Assembly: GCF_030412965.1 (NCBI RefSeq)
Contig: NZ_JAUHJQ010000003.1
Location: forward strand, 301,593 to 365,592
Source: Nocardioides oceani
GTDB lineage: Bacteria > Actinomycetota > Actinomycetes > Propionibacteriales > Nocardioidaceae
Direction of reading: 5' to 3'
Length of the DNA: 64,000 nt
Below the pieces are notes generated by a model. The model was given only the letters and a program-made list of their open reading frames with translations, had not been told where the DNA came from and did not search any database. The position numbers and the translations under genes are program-made. This document shows, in pieces, positions 7,932 through 18,717 of this stretch (position 1 is the stretch's first letter; each line of letters opens with the position of its first letter).

Positions 7932-9665
7932 TCAGGCCGGCGGGGTCAGCAGGTGCCGGATGCGGTCGGAGCCGAGGGCGAGGAACAGCGTGGGCAGGCG
8001 CGGGCCGCGCTCGGCGCCGACGAGGAGCTCGTAGAGCAGCCGGAAGAACGCCTTCTGGTCGGCCTTGACCTGGTCGGTGGGGGCGTCGTCGATGCCCAGG
8101 CCGCGGGCCAGCTTCGGCACGCCGTAGACCAGGGCGGTGGTGCCGTCGACGTCGAGCTCGGAGGGCAGCCGGTCCAGCAGCTGCGCGAGCCACAGCTCCT
8201 CGTCCTCGGAGAGCCGGGCGAGCCGCTCGGCGTCGGGCTCGTCGCGGACCGTGGTGCGGTCCTCGGCCGGCACGAACTCCGCGGTCCAGGTCATCGCCCG
8301 GCCGAGCCGGGGCTGGAGGTCCTCGACGGAGCCGTGGTCGTGCCCGCCGCGGGCCGCGATCCCGCTGATCAGCTCCGCGCTGCCGGCGGTGACGTCGGCG
8401 ACCGAGGAGAGCAGCCGGAAGGGGACGACCACCCGCGGCGTCGGCAGCGTCCCGGCCGCGGCGGTGGCCGACGCGCGCTCGAAGGCGAGCACCTGCGCGT
8501 CCCGCTTCGCGGGGTCGCCGGCCTTGCGGCCCAGGGAGTCCCACTCGTCGTACAGCCGGACGACCTCGGGGCCGAAGTCCACGTTGAACGCCTGCTTGGG
8601 CTGGCGCCGGACGTAGAGCCACCGCAGGATCGGCGCCTCGAGCACCTTCAGCGCGTCGGCCGCGGTGGGCACGCCGCCCTTGGAGGAGCTCATCTTCGCC
8701 ATGCCCGCGACCCCGACGAAGGAGTAGCCGACGAACGACGGCGCGCGGCCGCCGTAGACGTCGGCCACCAGCTCCTTGCCGACGGTGTAGGAGGACCCCG
8801 GCGTGGCGTGGTCGACGCCGCCGGGCTCGAAGTCGACGGCCTCGACCGACCAGCGCATCGGCCAGTCGACCTTCCAGACCAGCTTGCCCTCGTGCTGGGT
8901 CGTCACGTTGGTGACGCCGGTGAACCCGCAGGAGGAGCACGCGTAGGACAGGTCGGTGGTCGCGTCGTCCCACGCCGTCACGGTCGTGGTGTCGCGGCCG
9001 CACTCGCGGCAGTACGGCTTGTACGGGAACCGCGCGAGGTCGTCGCCGGCACCTGGGGCGGCGGCCTCGTCGTCGGCGTCGGCCACGGAGTCGGCCAGCG
9101 CCTCGGCCTCCTGCTCGGACTCCGCGACCGGAGCGGCCTTCTTGGTCCGGTAGCGGCTCAGCACCGCCTCGATCTCGTCGCGGCGACGGATCGCGGTGAG
9201 CACCTGCTCGGTGTAGGCGCCAGCCTGGTACCGCTCGGTCTGGGACACCTCCTCCATCTCCACGCCCATCTCGGCCAGCGCGTCGCGGAGGGGGGCCTTG
9301 AAGTGCTCGGCCCACGACGCGTGGCAGCCCCACGGGTCGGGCACGGCGGACAGCGGGCGGCCGATGTGCTCGCTCCAGGAGGGGTCGACGCCGGCCGGCA
9401 CCTTGCGGAAGCGGTCGTAGTCGTCCCAGCTGTGCAGGTGCCGCACCGGCAGGCCGCGGCGGCGGATCTCCTCGGCCACGAAGTGGACGGTGAGGAACTC
9501 ACGCAGGTTGCCCAGGTGGATCGGGCCCGACGGGCTCGCGCCGGACGCGCAGGTGATCACGCGCTCGCCGGCCTCGGCGCCGGCGTGCCGGATCGCGTCG
9601 TCGGCGGCACGGGTCACCCAGTCGGTGGGCTCGGCGCCCTGGTCGGACCGGTTGCCTCGCGCCAC
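7932..9665 (-). CDS. lysS: Lysyl-tRNA synthetase, class I
   Basis: Charges tRNA-Lys with lysine. This is the class I (archaeal-type) enzyme, unrelated to the common class II LysRS. The catalytic Rossmann core carries the HIGH-equivalent HLGN (residues 50-53, after ASGASPSGPI) and a KMSSSKG motif near 324-330. Cys pairs at about 219/222 and 243/246 (CREC, CSSC) form the zinc ribbon of this subclass. A C-terminal helical anticodon-binding region follows. The 577-residue length is slightly long because of an Ala/Glu/Asp-rich insertion near residues 178-210. I chose GTG 9665 since AGGAG lies 6 nt upstream; GTG 9680 is an in-frame alternative. It converges with yeiH. Confidence 0.95.
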   Translation of the reverse strand: MARGNRSDQGAEPTDWVTRAADDAIRHAGAEAGERVITCASGASPSGPIHLGNLREFLTVHFVAEEIRRRGLPVRHLHSWDDYDRFRKVPAGVDPSWSEHIGRPLSAVPDPWGCHASWAEHFKAPLRDALAEMGVEMEEVSQTERYQAGAYTEQVLTAIRRRDEIEAVLSRYRTKKAAPVAESEQEAEALADSVADADDEAAAPGAGDDLARFPYKPYCRECGRDTTTVTAWDDATTDLSYACSSCGFTGVTNVTTQHEGKLVWKVDWPMRWSVEAVDFEPGGVDHATPGSSYTVGKELVADVYGGRAPSFVGYSFVGVAGMAKMSSSKGGVPTAADALKVLEAPILRWLYVRRQPKQAFNVDFGPEVVRLYDEWDSLGRKAGDPAKRDAQVLAFERASATAAAGTLPTPRVVVPFRLLSSVADVTAGSAELISGIAARGGHDHGSVEDLQPRLGRAMTWTAEFVPAEDRTTVRDEPDAERLARLSEDEELWLAQLLDRLPSELDVDGTTALVYGVPKLARGLGIDDAPTDQVKADQKAFFRLLYELLVGAERGPRLPTLFLALGSDRIRHLLTPPA

Positions 9666-9946
9666 TGCTCGCTCCTGCACGTACGTCGGGTGGGGGCCGT
9701 CGACACGTGGCCCGGCCCGGGACGGGGGCCCACGCTACCGCCGGGGGAGGAGGGCGCCGGAACCGTCCCCTGCGGCGGTCCCGACGCCCTCCGGCACGCC
9801 GACCGACCTCCACGTCCCCCGACGCGGGCCCGGTCGGTCGCCGCCTCCCCCGAGTCCGGCGGCCGACCCGTCGGCGCACACCCCCAGCATGCCTGGCCGT
9901 TCCAGGACAACACAGCACTCGGCTGCCGGTGGCCGGAAGATGCCAC

Positions 9947-9952
9947 TACCGT
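9947..9952 (+). promoter_or_regulatory. -10 box of HTH regulator gene (leaderless type)
   Basis: TACCGT ends 6 nt before the ATG at 9959. No ribosome-binding site is evident at a normal distance. Confidence 0.45.
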
Positions 9953-9958
9953 GACCGG

Positions 9959-10951
9959 ATGGCCGGCTCCCGCGTCCCCGCGACCCTGCTCGAGGCCCTG
10001 GGCCTCGGCGACGACGACGACCACTTCTACGAGAAGGTGCGCGCGCAGTCCGGCCGCGAGGTCGTGTCGGTCGCGGCGGCGCTGATGCGCACACCCGTGG
10101 AGCTGATGCGCGACCTGCAGCCCTTCGTCGAGCACGGGATCGTGCAGGTCCGCGACGACCGGGTCTTCGTGGACAGCCCGACCGAGGCGGTGGTCCGGGT
10201 GCTGACCGAGACGGCGGCGACGGCCGCCCGCGCGCACGCCCGGCTCTCCGACCTCGCTGCCGCGGTGCCGCTCCTGGCCGGCCGGGGCGCCCGCCCGCTG
10301 CCGGGCGACGTGGACGTGCGGCCCCTCGACGGCGAGGTCACGAGCGGCGGCCGGCCGGTGGAGCTGCTGCGCGGCCTGGTCGAGCGCGGCCGGGGCGAGA
10401 TCCGGTGGCTGCGGCCCGACCCGTTCCGCGGCCCCGAGGAGGACGCGATGGTCGAGGTGATCGCGAAGGCGGTCGCCCAGGGCCGCCGCTCGCGGGCGAT
10501 CTACCCCGTCCGCTCGCTCACCGACTCCCGCGAGTCCCTCGCGCGCCGGGTCCGCATCGGTGAGGAGGTGCGGGTGCTCCCGCAGCTCCCGACCCGGATG
10601 CTCATCGTGGGATCGACCCACGCGGTCGTCCCCGAGCCCCTGGGCTCGGCCGACGAGCCGCGCTCCCTCGTCCGCGAGCGCGGCCTGGTGCAGGCGATGA
10701 CCCTGTGGTTCGAGGCGATGTGGGACCGAGCCCTCCCCGTGCCGGAGCTCGAGCACGGCGACGCGCGCCCCGACCTGCGCCGCTTCCTCATCCAGCAGCT
10801 CGCCGAGGGCGCGCAGGACGAGCAGATCGCCCGCCGGCTCGGCGTCAGCCTGCGGACGGTACGCCGCCGGGTCGCCGACCTGCTGACCGAGCTGGGCGCG
10901 GACACCCGCTTCCAGGCCGGCGCCGAGGCGGTCCGCCGCGGCTGGCTCTAG
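9959..10951 (+). CDS. Transcriptional regulator, TrmB-like N-terminus with LuxR-type C-terminal HTH
   Basis: A 330-residue cytosolic protein. The N-terminal part (about residues 1-70) looks like a TrmB-type winged helix: LLEALGLGDDDDHFYEKV, then ALMRTPVELMRDLQPFVEHGIV. A central ligand or phospholipase-D-like region follows, including EVRVLPQLPTRMLIV. The C-terminal 60 residues form a LuxR/GerE helix-turn-helix with RRLGVSLRTVRRRV. Proteins of this layout are common in actinobacteria and mostly uncharacterised. It diverges from lysS and converges with the lipid kinase gene. No partner gene suggests a target, and regulation is probably of unlinked genes. Confidence 0.82.
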   Translation: MAGSRVPATLLEALGLGDDDDHFYEKVRAQSGREVVSVAAALMRTPVELMRDLQPFVEHGIVQVRDDRVFVDSPTEAVVRVLTETAATAARAHARLSDLAAAVPLLAGRGARPLPGDVDVRPLDGEVTSGGRPVELLRGLVERGRGEIRWLRPDPFRGPEEDAMVEVIAKAVAQGRRSRAIYPVRSLTDSRESLARRVRIGEEVRVLPQLPTRMLIVGSTHAVVPEPLGSADEPRSLVRERGLVQAMTLWFEAMWDRALPVPELEHGDARPDLRRFLIQQLAEGAQDEQIARRLGVSLRTVRRRVADLLTELGADTRFQAGAEAVRRGWL

Positions 10952-10954
10952 CGA

Positions 10955-11017
10955 CCGGGGCAGGAACGGACCGGGGCAGGACGGGACTAGGGCAGGACGG
11001 GACTAGGGCAGGACCAG
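10955..11017. repeat. 16-bp tandem repeat between convergent genes
   Basis: About four copies of a unit like TAGGGCAGGACGGGAC fill the gap between the HTH regulator and the kinase gene. The last copies overlap the final codons of the minus-strand kinase gene, which ends at 11003. Confidence 0.6.
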
Positions 11018-11914
11018 GGAGTACGCCGCCGGCTCGAGGCGCCACGTGCGCCGCCGCTCGGGGCCGTAGACCTCCCCGTCGGCCGAGCAGTAGAACTCCT
11101 CGCCGTCGACGGTGACCTGGCGGCCGCGCAGGTAGATGACGTCGTCGCGCTCGTGGTGCGTGCCGCGGACCAGCGCGCCGAGGTAGCCCACCCGCTGGAA
11201 CGGGCCCACCGCGCGGGCCACCATCACGTCCATCAGCCCGTCGCGGGCATCGGCCTCGGGCGTCAGCTCGGTCCCGCCGCCGACGTTCGACCCGTTGCCG
11301 ACGGCGACCATCAGGACCGGCTCGTCGTAGTCGATCACCACCTCGCCGTCGACCTCGACGCGGAGCCGGACGTGCAACGGCTTCACGGCGGCGAGCAGCG
11401 CACCGATCGGGTAGCCGAGCTTGCCGAGGTTCACCCCGCCCACCCCGAAGCGGTGCAGCCGCTCCTTCCAGAAGTCGGCGCGGCGGCTGGCCTGGGCGCC
11501 GGCGCCGGCGTGGACGCTGTTGACGACGATCTCGCCGACCTCGTCGAGGATCAGGTCCATGCGCCGGGGGCGTCCGTGGAGCACGACCTTGGCGGCCTCC
11601 TCGATGTCGAGGGGAATGCCGTTGCCGCGGGCGAAGTCGTTGCCGGTGCCCAGCGGGAGCAGGCCGAGGACCGCCTCCGAGAGCTCCCGCCTGCGGTGCA
11701 GCGCCGCCACGACGGCGTGCATGCTGCCGTCGCCGCCGGCGACGACGATGCGCCGCGAGCCCGCCCGGTGCAGCACGCCGTCGAGCTCGCCGGGGTCGGA
11801 GGTGCCGCACACCTCGACCGAGGTCCGCTCGCGCAGGATCGCCAGCGCGCTCTCGAGCTGCTGCTCGTCGGAGGTGCCGGCGTCGCTGTTGGTGATCACC
11901 AGGAGGGGGTCCAT
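11003..11914 (-). CDS. Diacylglycerol kinase-like lipid kinase (DAGK_cat family)
   Basis: A 303-residue protein of the DagK/YegS/sphingosine-kinase superfamily, which phosphorylates lipid hydroxyls using ATP at the membrane. The ATP-binding GGDGSMH motif is at residues 60-66 and the GTGNDFARG motif at about 89-97. A second conserved Gly-rich strand, AVGNGSNVGGG, follows at about 220-230. The lipid substrate cannot be told from sequence. I prefer the ATG at 11914 because a minus-strand TATGGT box lies 7 nt upstream, giving a leaderless message. The in-frame ATG at 11926 would add four residues. It diverges from purA. Confidence 0.9.
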   Translation of the reverse strand: MDPLLVITNSDAGTSDEQQLESALAILRERTSVEVCGTSDPGELDGVLHRAGSRRIVVAGGDGSMHAVVAALHRRRELSEAVLGLLPLGTGNDFARGNGIPLDIEEAAKVVLHGRPRRMDLILDEVGEIVVNSVHAGAGAQASRRADFWKERLHRFGVGGVNLGKLGYPIGALLAAVKPLHVRLRVEVDGEVVIDYDEPVLMVAVGNGSNVGGGTELTPEADARDGLMDVMVARAVGPFQRVGYLGALVRGTHHERDDVIYLRGRQVTVDGEEFYCSADGEVYGPERRRTWRLEPAAYSLVLP

Positions 11915-11921
11915 CGCGGCG

Positions 11922-11927
11922 ACCATA
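11922..11927 (-). promoter_or_regulatory. -10 box of lipid kinase gene (leaderless type)
   Basis: Minus-strand TATGGT ends 7 nt before the ATG at 11914 and overlaps the alternative ATG at 11926, so it argues for the shorter start. Confidence 0.45.
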
Positions 11928-11989
11928 GCGGTGCGGCGCCCTCGGCGTCCCCGCTCGCGGTCACGGCGAGCCGCGGCACCGTCGTTCTT

Positions 11990-11997
11990 GCTAACGT
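11990..11997 (+). promoter_or_regulatory. Putative purA promoter (extended -10)
   Basis: TGCTAACGT-like element: TG at 11989-11990 and TAACGT at 11992-11997 make an extended -10. The predicted start near 12004 would begin transcription almost at the hairpin at 12010. No convincing -35 is seen. Confidence 0.45.
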
Positions 11998-12009
11998 GTT
12001 GTCGCAAGA

Positions 12010-12044
12010 GCCCCGGACAGCGCTTGCTGCACCCGGGGCCTTTT
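12010..12044 (+). terminator. Terminator-like hairpin in the purA leader
   Basis: GCCCCGG (12010-12016) pairs with CCGGGGC (12033-12039) and is followed by CTTTTCC. It has intrinsic-terminator form but lies upstream of purA and after a minus-strand gene, so no plus-strand gene needs it. Attenuation or protection from antisense read-through are both possible. Confidence 0.6.
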
Positions 12045-12046
12045 CC

Positions 12047-14653
<2,607 letters not shown>

Positions 14654-14670
14654 GCCGCGGCAGCCGGACG

Positions 14671-14755
14671 TTTCATCGGCCGGCCGATGAAAGTGTCGGT
14701 GGGCCGATGAAGTTCCATCGTCCCAGCGCGAGTTCCAGCGGCCGGCCGATGAATC
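14671..14755. repeat. Palindromic repeat family 2, copy 1
   Basis: Begins with a perfect 22-bp palindrome, TTTCATCGGCC joined to GGCCGATGAAA (14671-14692). A second GGCCGATGAA block and a GGCCGGCCGATGAA block follow. The copy at 28408-28492 is clearly related along its whole length. It lies 3' of purD and ahead of purB. Confidence 0.85.
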
Positions 14756-14789
14756 CTCCGGCCGGCCGACCCGTGGAAGAATCCGCCGC

Positions 14790-16208
14790 GTGAGCGTCCC
14801 GAACGTCCTGGCCACGCGGTACGCCGCTCCCGACCTCGCCGGCATCTGGTCGCCGGAGCACAAGGTCGTCCTCGAGAGGCAGCTGTGGATCGCCGTCCTC
14901 AAGGCCCAGCGCGACCTGGGGATCGAGGTGCCCGACGGCGTCGTCGAGGCCTACGAGGCGGTCGTGGACCAGGTCGACCTCGCCTCGATCGCCGCCCGCG
15001 AGCGCGTCACCCGCCACGACGTGAAGGCGCGGATCGAGGAGTTCTGCGCACTGGCCGGCCACGAGCACGTGCACAAGGGCATGACCTCCCGCGACCTGAC
15101 CGAGAACGTCGAGCAGCTCCAGGTTCGCCAGTCGCTGGCGATCGTCCGCGACCGCGCCGTCGCGACGCTGGCACGTCTGGGCCGCCTCGCCTCCGAGCAC
15201 CAGGTGACCGTGATGGCCGGTCGCAGCCACAACGTGGCGGCGCAGGCGACCACGCTCGGCAAGCGGTTCGCGACGGTGGCCGACGAGATGCTGGTGGCGC
15301 TGGACCGCGTCGAGGACCTGCTCGGGCGCTACCCGCTGCGCGGCATCAAGGGACCCATGGGCACCGCCCAGGACATGCTCGACCTGCTCGACGGCGACGA
15401 GTCGCGGCTGGCCGAGCTCGAGCAGCGCGTCGCGAGCCACCTGGGCTTCGACCGGGTGCTCACCAGCGTCGGCCAGGTCTACCCGCGCTCGCTCGACTTC
15501 GACGTGCTCTCCGCGCTCGTCCAGCTCGTCGCCGGTCCGTCCAACCTCGCCACGACCATCCGCCTGATGGCCGGCAACGAGCTGGTGACCGAGGGGTTCA
15601 AGGAGGGCCAGGTGGGGTCCTCGGCGATGCCGCACAAGATGAACAGCCGCTCCTGCGAGCGCGTCAACGGCCTGGCCGTCGTCACCCGCGGCTACCTCTC
15701 GATGATCGGGGAGCTCGCCGGCGACCAGTGGAACGAGGGCGACGTCTCCGACTCCGTCGTCCGCCGCGTCGCGCTGCCGGACGCGTTCTTCGCCGTCGAC
15801 GGCCTCTTCCAGACCTTCCTCACCGTCCTCGACGAGTTCGGCGCGTTCCCGGCGGTCGTGCAGCGCGAGCTCGACCGCTACCTCCCGTTCCTCGCCACCA
15901 CGAAGGTGCTCATGGCGGCGGTCCGCAACGGCGTCGGCCGCGAGGCCGCGCACGAGGCGATCAAGGAGGCGGCCGTCGGCACCGCGCTCGACATGCGGCG
16001 TGGCCAGGCCGAGAACGACGTCTTCGCCCGGCTCGCCGCAGACCCCCGGCTCTCGCTATCGGCGGACCAGCTGACCTCGCTCGTCGCCGAGCCGATCACC
16101 TTCACCGGCGCCGCGGTCGCCCAGGTCCAGGAGGTCGTACGCCGGGTGGCGGCCGTGACCGATCGCCACCCCGGCGCCGCGGCGTACGCCCCCGGCGCGA
16201 TCCTCTAG
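14790..16208 (+). CDS. purB: Adenylosuccinate lyase
   Basis: Acts twice in purine synthesis: it cleaves SAICAR to AICAR plus fumarate and adenylosuccinate to AMP plus fumarate. The 472-residue protein belongs to the fumarase/aspartase superfamily. Diagnostic segments are KGMTSRDLTENV, AGRSHNVAAQATT (the catalytic His region), and the flexible loop signature SSAMPHKMN. The GTG at 14790 has a GGAAGA site about 9 nt upstream. It is separated from purD by 136 bp holding repeat family 2, so it may have its own weak promoter. Hairpin repeat copy C follows its stop codon. Confidence 0.97.
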   Translation: MSVPNVLATRYAAPDLAGIWSPEHKVVLERQLWIAVLKAQRDLGIEVPDGVVEAYEAVVDQVDLASIAARERVTRHDVKARIEEFCALAGHEHVHKGMTSRDLTENVEQLQVRQSLAIVRDRAVATLARLGRLASEHQVTVMAGRSHNVAAQATTLGKRFATVADEMLVALDRVEDLLGRYPLRGIKGPMGTAQDMLDLLDGDESRLAELEQRVASHLGFDRVLTSVGQVYPRSLDFDVLSALVQLVAGPSNLATTIRLMAGNELVTEGFKEGQVGSSAMPHKMNSRSCERVNGLAVVTRGYLSMIGELAGDQWNEGDVSDSVVRRVALPDAFFAVDGLFQTFLTVLDEFGAFPAVVQRELDRYLPFLATTKVLMAAVRNGVGREAAHEAIKEAAVGTALDMRRGQAENDVFARLAADPRLSLSADQLTSLVAEPITFTGAAVAQVQEVVRRVAAVTDRHPGAAAYAPGAIL

Positions 16209-16269
16209 GCCGGCCGGTCCGGTGCGTCGGCGGGCCGGGGTGTGCCGATCCGCGGGCCAGCCGGCCCCG

Positions 16270-16339
16270 TGTCCAGCGACCGTACGGCCGCTCCACACGC
16301 GTCAGAACGCGTGTGAAGCGACCACAGGGTCGCTGGACA
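16270..16339. repeat. Hairpin repeat family 1, copy C
   Basis: The best-paired copy: TGTCCAGCGACC (16270-16281) and GGTCGCTGGACA (16328-16339) match perfectly over 12 bp. Inside, CACACGCGT and ACGCGTGTG pair as a second stem. It lies 3' of purB, oriented as copies A, B and D. Confidence 0.9.
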
Positions 16340-16412
16340 TGCCGCCGCAGGCGGGGGTCGCCCGGGCCCACCGGCCTGCAACGACCCGGGCGGTGCCGGA
16401 CATGAGCGAGGC

Positions 16413-17027
16413 ATGAGCCCAGGCAGCGGCGCACGCGACGGCCCGCGCGAGGACGAGTTCCGCCGGTTGTACGCCGCCCACTTCGACGCCGTCCTCGGCT
16501 TCGCGCTGCGCCGCGTCGACCGGCCCGAGGACGCCGCCGACATCACCGCCGACACCTTCCTGGTGGCCTGGCGGCGGCTCGCGCACGTGCCGGCGGAGCC
16601 CGAGGCGCGGCCCTGGTTGTACGGCGTCGCCCGCCGCGTGCTGGCCAACCAGCGGCGCGGCGAGGGGCGGCGCAGTGCGCTCGGCGACCGGCTGCGCCGC
16701 GAGCTGGCCACCGTGGCGCCCGACCCGAGCGCCGACGTCGTGCAGCGGGCGGACGTGACCGCGGCGATGCGGCGGCTCAGCGGTCGCGACCAGGAGGTCC
16801 TGGAGCTGCACCTGTGGGAGGGGCTCGAGCCGCGGGAGATCGCGGAGGTCCTGGGCCTCTCCACGGTCGTCGTGCGACCGCGGCTGTCGCGAGCGCGCGC
16901 ACGCCTGCGGGCGCTGCTGCCCGACGGGCCGGAGCCGCCCGGCAACGGGCCGGAGCCGCCCCGCAACGGTCCGGCGACGGCCGGACATCTCCCCAGCACA
17001 CCCCAGCTCACCCGGAAGGAGCGGTAG
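16413..17027 (+). CDS. ECF-type RNA polymerase sigma factor
   Basis: A 204-residue sigma factor. Region 2 spans about residues 14-85, with FRRLYAAHFDAVLGFALRRV and DTFLVAWRRLAHVP. Region 4 is at about 115-165, with LSGRDQEVLELHLWEGLEPREIAEVLGLS and a recognition helix VVVRPRLSRARARL. There is no region 3, as expected for ECF factors. A Pro/Gly-rich tail holds a short duplication, GPEPPGNG and GPEPPRNG. The stop codon is immediately followed by the ATG of a membrane protein gene (zero spacing), which is probably its regulator. The ATG at 16413 has only a weak GAGG site. Confidence 0.93.
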   Translation: MSPGSGARDGPREDEFRRLYAAHFDAVLGFALRRVDRPEDAADITADTFLVAWRRLAHVPAEPEARPWLYGVARRVLANQRRGEGRRSALGDRLRRELATVAPDPSADVVQRADVTAAMRRLSGRDQEVLELHLWEGLEPREIAEVLGLSTVVVRPRLSRARARLRALLPDGPEPPGNGPEPPRNGPATAGHLPSTPQLTRKER

Positions 17028-18104
17028 ATGGACCCCACGATCAGCGACGACGCGGTCGGCCGGCTGCCGATCGCGTCCGGGCGGGCCGAGCTCCTGGAGG
17101 AGATCATGAGCACTCCCGTCACCGACCGCCCGACCGCGCCGGCGGCCACCCCGCGCGGCCGCACCACCTGGCTGGTCCCGCTCGCCGCGGCCGCCGCCGT
17201 CGCGGCGGTCGCCACCGGCCCGCTGTGGTGGCCCTCCGGGGACGGCTCGACGCCCGGGCCGGGCGACGGCCCCGCGGCGCAGGGCTCGCCGACGGCAGGG
17301 TCCGGGTCGGGGTCGGAGCCGCAGGCACCGGCCGACGACGCGACGTACCGCGCGGTGCTGGACATGCCGGGCTGGACCGTCACCCACGTCTACGAGGAGG
17401 CCGGGGGCAACGGCGGCGAGATCTCCTACGAGCGCGGCGAGGCCCTGCTCGAGGTCACCTGGCGGCCGGGGTCGCTCCACGACGACTACGTCGAGGACCG
17501 CCGGCACATCGTGGACCCGCCGGCGGACGGGGCACCGCTGCAGGTCCTGGGGCTCACCGCGCAGCGGTGGTCCTACAGCGCCGACGACCACACCGTCATC
17601 CGCCCGGTCGAGGACGGGTTCACGCTGGAGGTCCGCGGCAGCGGGATGCCGTTGAGCGGCTTCGAGGACCTGCTCGACGACCTGCGCCTGGTCGACGAGG
17701 CCGGCTTGGAGAATGCCCTCCCGGACACGTTCGTCACCACGAGCGAGCGCGACGCGGTGGTCGAGGAGATGCTCGACGGCATCGCCGCGGCGAGCGGCCA
17801 GGAGCGGGTGGCCGGTGAGGAGCGGCCGGCGATCACCTCCGAGCAGGCCGACCGCTACCACCTCGGAGCGGAGGTCGCCGGACAGGTGGCCTGCGCCTGG
17901 ATCGAGGAGTTCCGTGCGGCCCGGCAGGCCGGGGACGAGGAGCGCGCGCAGGAGGCGGTCGACGTGCTGGCCAGCTCCCGGCAGTGGCCGGTGCTGCGCG
18001 AGATGGACGCGCGCGGCGACTACCCCGAGGCGATCTGGGACTACGCCGACGAGGTCGCGCGCGGCGAGGTGCCCGAGGGGTTCCGGGGCGGCCTCGGCTG
18101 CTGA
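17028..18104 (+). CDS. Single-pass membrane protein, putative anti-sigma factor or sensor
   Basis: A 358-residue protein with a short cytosolic N-terminus (about 45 residues), one transmembrane helix at about 47-66 (WLVPLAAAAAVAAVATGPLWW, with flanking Arg on the inside) and a large outside domain. A Gly/Ser/Pro-rich linker follows the helix. The position directly behind an ECF sigma gene and an AAGGAG ribosome site shared with the sigma stop codon suggest a membrane-bound partner of that sigma factor. No zinc-binding HxxxCxxC anti-sigma motif is present, and the cytosolic part is short for sigma binding. The function therefore stays inferred from context. Confidence 0.7.
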   Translation: MDPTISDDAVGRLPIASGRAELLEEIMSTPVTDRPTAPAATPRGRTTWLVPLAAAAAVAAVATGPLWWPSGDGSTPGPGDGPAAQGSPTAGSGSGSEPQAPADDATYRAVLDMPGWTVTHVYEEAGGNGGEISYERGEALLEVTWRPGSLHDDYVEDRRHIVDPPADGAPLQVLGLTAQRWSYSADDHTVIRPVEDGFTLEVRGSGMPLSGFEDLLDDLRLVDEAGLENALPDTFVTTSERDAVVEEMLDGIAAASGQERVAGEERPAITSEQADRYHLGAEVAGQVACAWIEEFRAARQAGDEERAQEAVDVLASSRQWPVLREMDARGDYPEAIWDYADEVARGEVPEGFRGGLGC

Positions 18105-18125
18105 GCCGATCGGCGCAGGACGCGC

Positions 18126-18159
18126 GAGGGCCCGGACACCGAGCGGTGTCCGGGCCCTC
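18126..18159. terminator. Bidirectional terminator hairpin
   Basis: A perfect 15-bp stem, GAGGGCCCGGACACC (18126-18140) with its complement (18145-18159) around a GAGC tetraloop. It lies between the convergent membrane-sensor and hsp20 genes. There is no strong U-tract on either side. Confidence 0.8.
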
Positions 18160-18175
18160 GTGGGTGTGCCGGCGC

Positions 18176-18607
18176 TCAGCCCTCGATCGCGGCCGGCTGG
18201 GCCTCGGGGGAGGTGGAGCCGATCTCGATCTTGCGCGGCTTGGCCTTCTCGGCGACCGGCACGACCAGCCGCAGCACGCCGGCGTCGTACGACGCCTCGA
18301 TGCGGTCGAGGTCGAGGTTGTCGCCCAGGACGAGCTGGCGGCTGAACGAGCCGCGGGTGCGCTCGCTGGCGAGCATCTGCCAGTCGCCGTTGTTCGCCAC
18401 CCGCTCGGCGCGGACGGTCAGCACGTTCCGCTCGACGTCGAGGTCGATGCTCTCGCGGGCGACGCCCGGGAGGTCGAACTCGATGACGAACCGGTCGCCC
18501 TCGCGCCAGGCGTCCATCGGCATGACGGCCGGGCGGTTGGTCGTCCCCAGCAGCTGCTGGGTCAGGCGGTCGAAGTCGCGGAACGGGTCGGTGGTGCGCA
18601 GCAACAT
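18176..18607 (-). CDS. Hsp20/alpha-crystallin small heat-shock protein
   Basis: A 143-residue small heat-shock protein that holds unfolding proteins in the cytosol without ATP. The alpha-crystallin domain covers about residues 35-130. Landmarks are the [19 protein letters not shown] strand pair, [14 protein letters not shown] and the A-x-x-x-n-GVL motif as [14 protein letters not shown]. The usual I-x-I anchor appears near the C-terminus as KIEI. A strong AGGAGGAG ribosome site precedes the ATG at 18607. It is divergent from a MerR-family gene across 110 bp that holds a perfect inverted repeat, so heat or stress repression by that regulator is likely. Confidence 0.95.
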   Translation of the reverse strand: MLLRTTDPFRDFDRLTQQLLGTTNRPAVMPMDAWREGDRFVIEFDLPGVARESIDLDVERNVLTVRAERVANNGDWQMLASERTRGSFSRQLVLGDNLDLDRIEASYDAGVLRLVVPVAEKAKPRKIEIGSTSPEAQPAAIEG

Positions 18608-18660
18608 GGGGGTCTCCTCCTGCTCTGGGATGTCGCGACGGGCCTGCGTGAGTCCGTCGT

Positions 18661-18682
18661 ACCTGTATCAACGGCTACAGGT
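18661..18682. promoter_or_regulatory. Inverted-repeat operator between hsp20 and merR-like gene
   Basis: ACCTGTA (18661-18667) and TACAGGT (18676-18682) form a perfect 7-bp inverted repeat with an 8-bp spacer. An AT-rich TTATATT (-10 candidate) follows at 18687-18693. Spacing and location fit a dimeric MerR/HspR-type site. Confidence 0.65.
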
Positions 18683-18717
18683 TTCTTATATTCCACGTTT
18701 GCGGCAGGATCAAGTCC

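Noticed and set aside
9681..9958. Coding sequence in the lysS-regulator gap
   Set aside because: Open frames there extend the regulator upstream, but the translation is Pro/Arg-rich and a TACCGT box sits 6 nt before the ATG at 9959.
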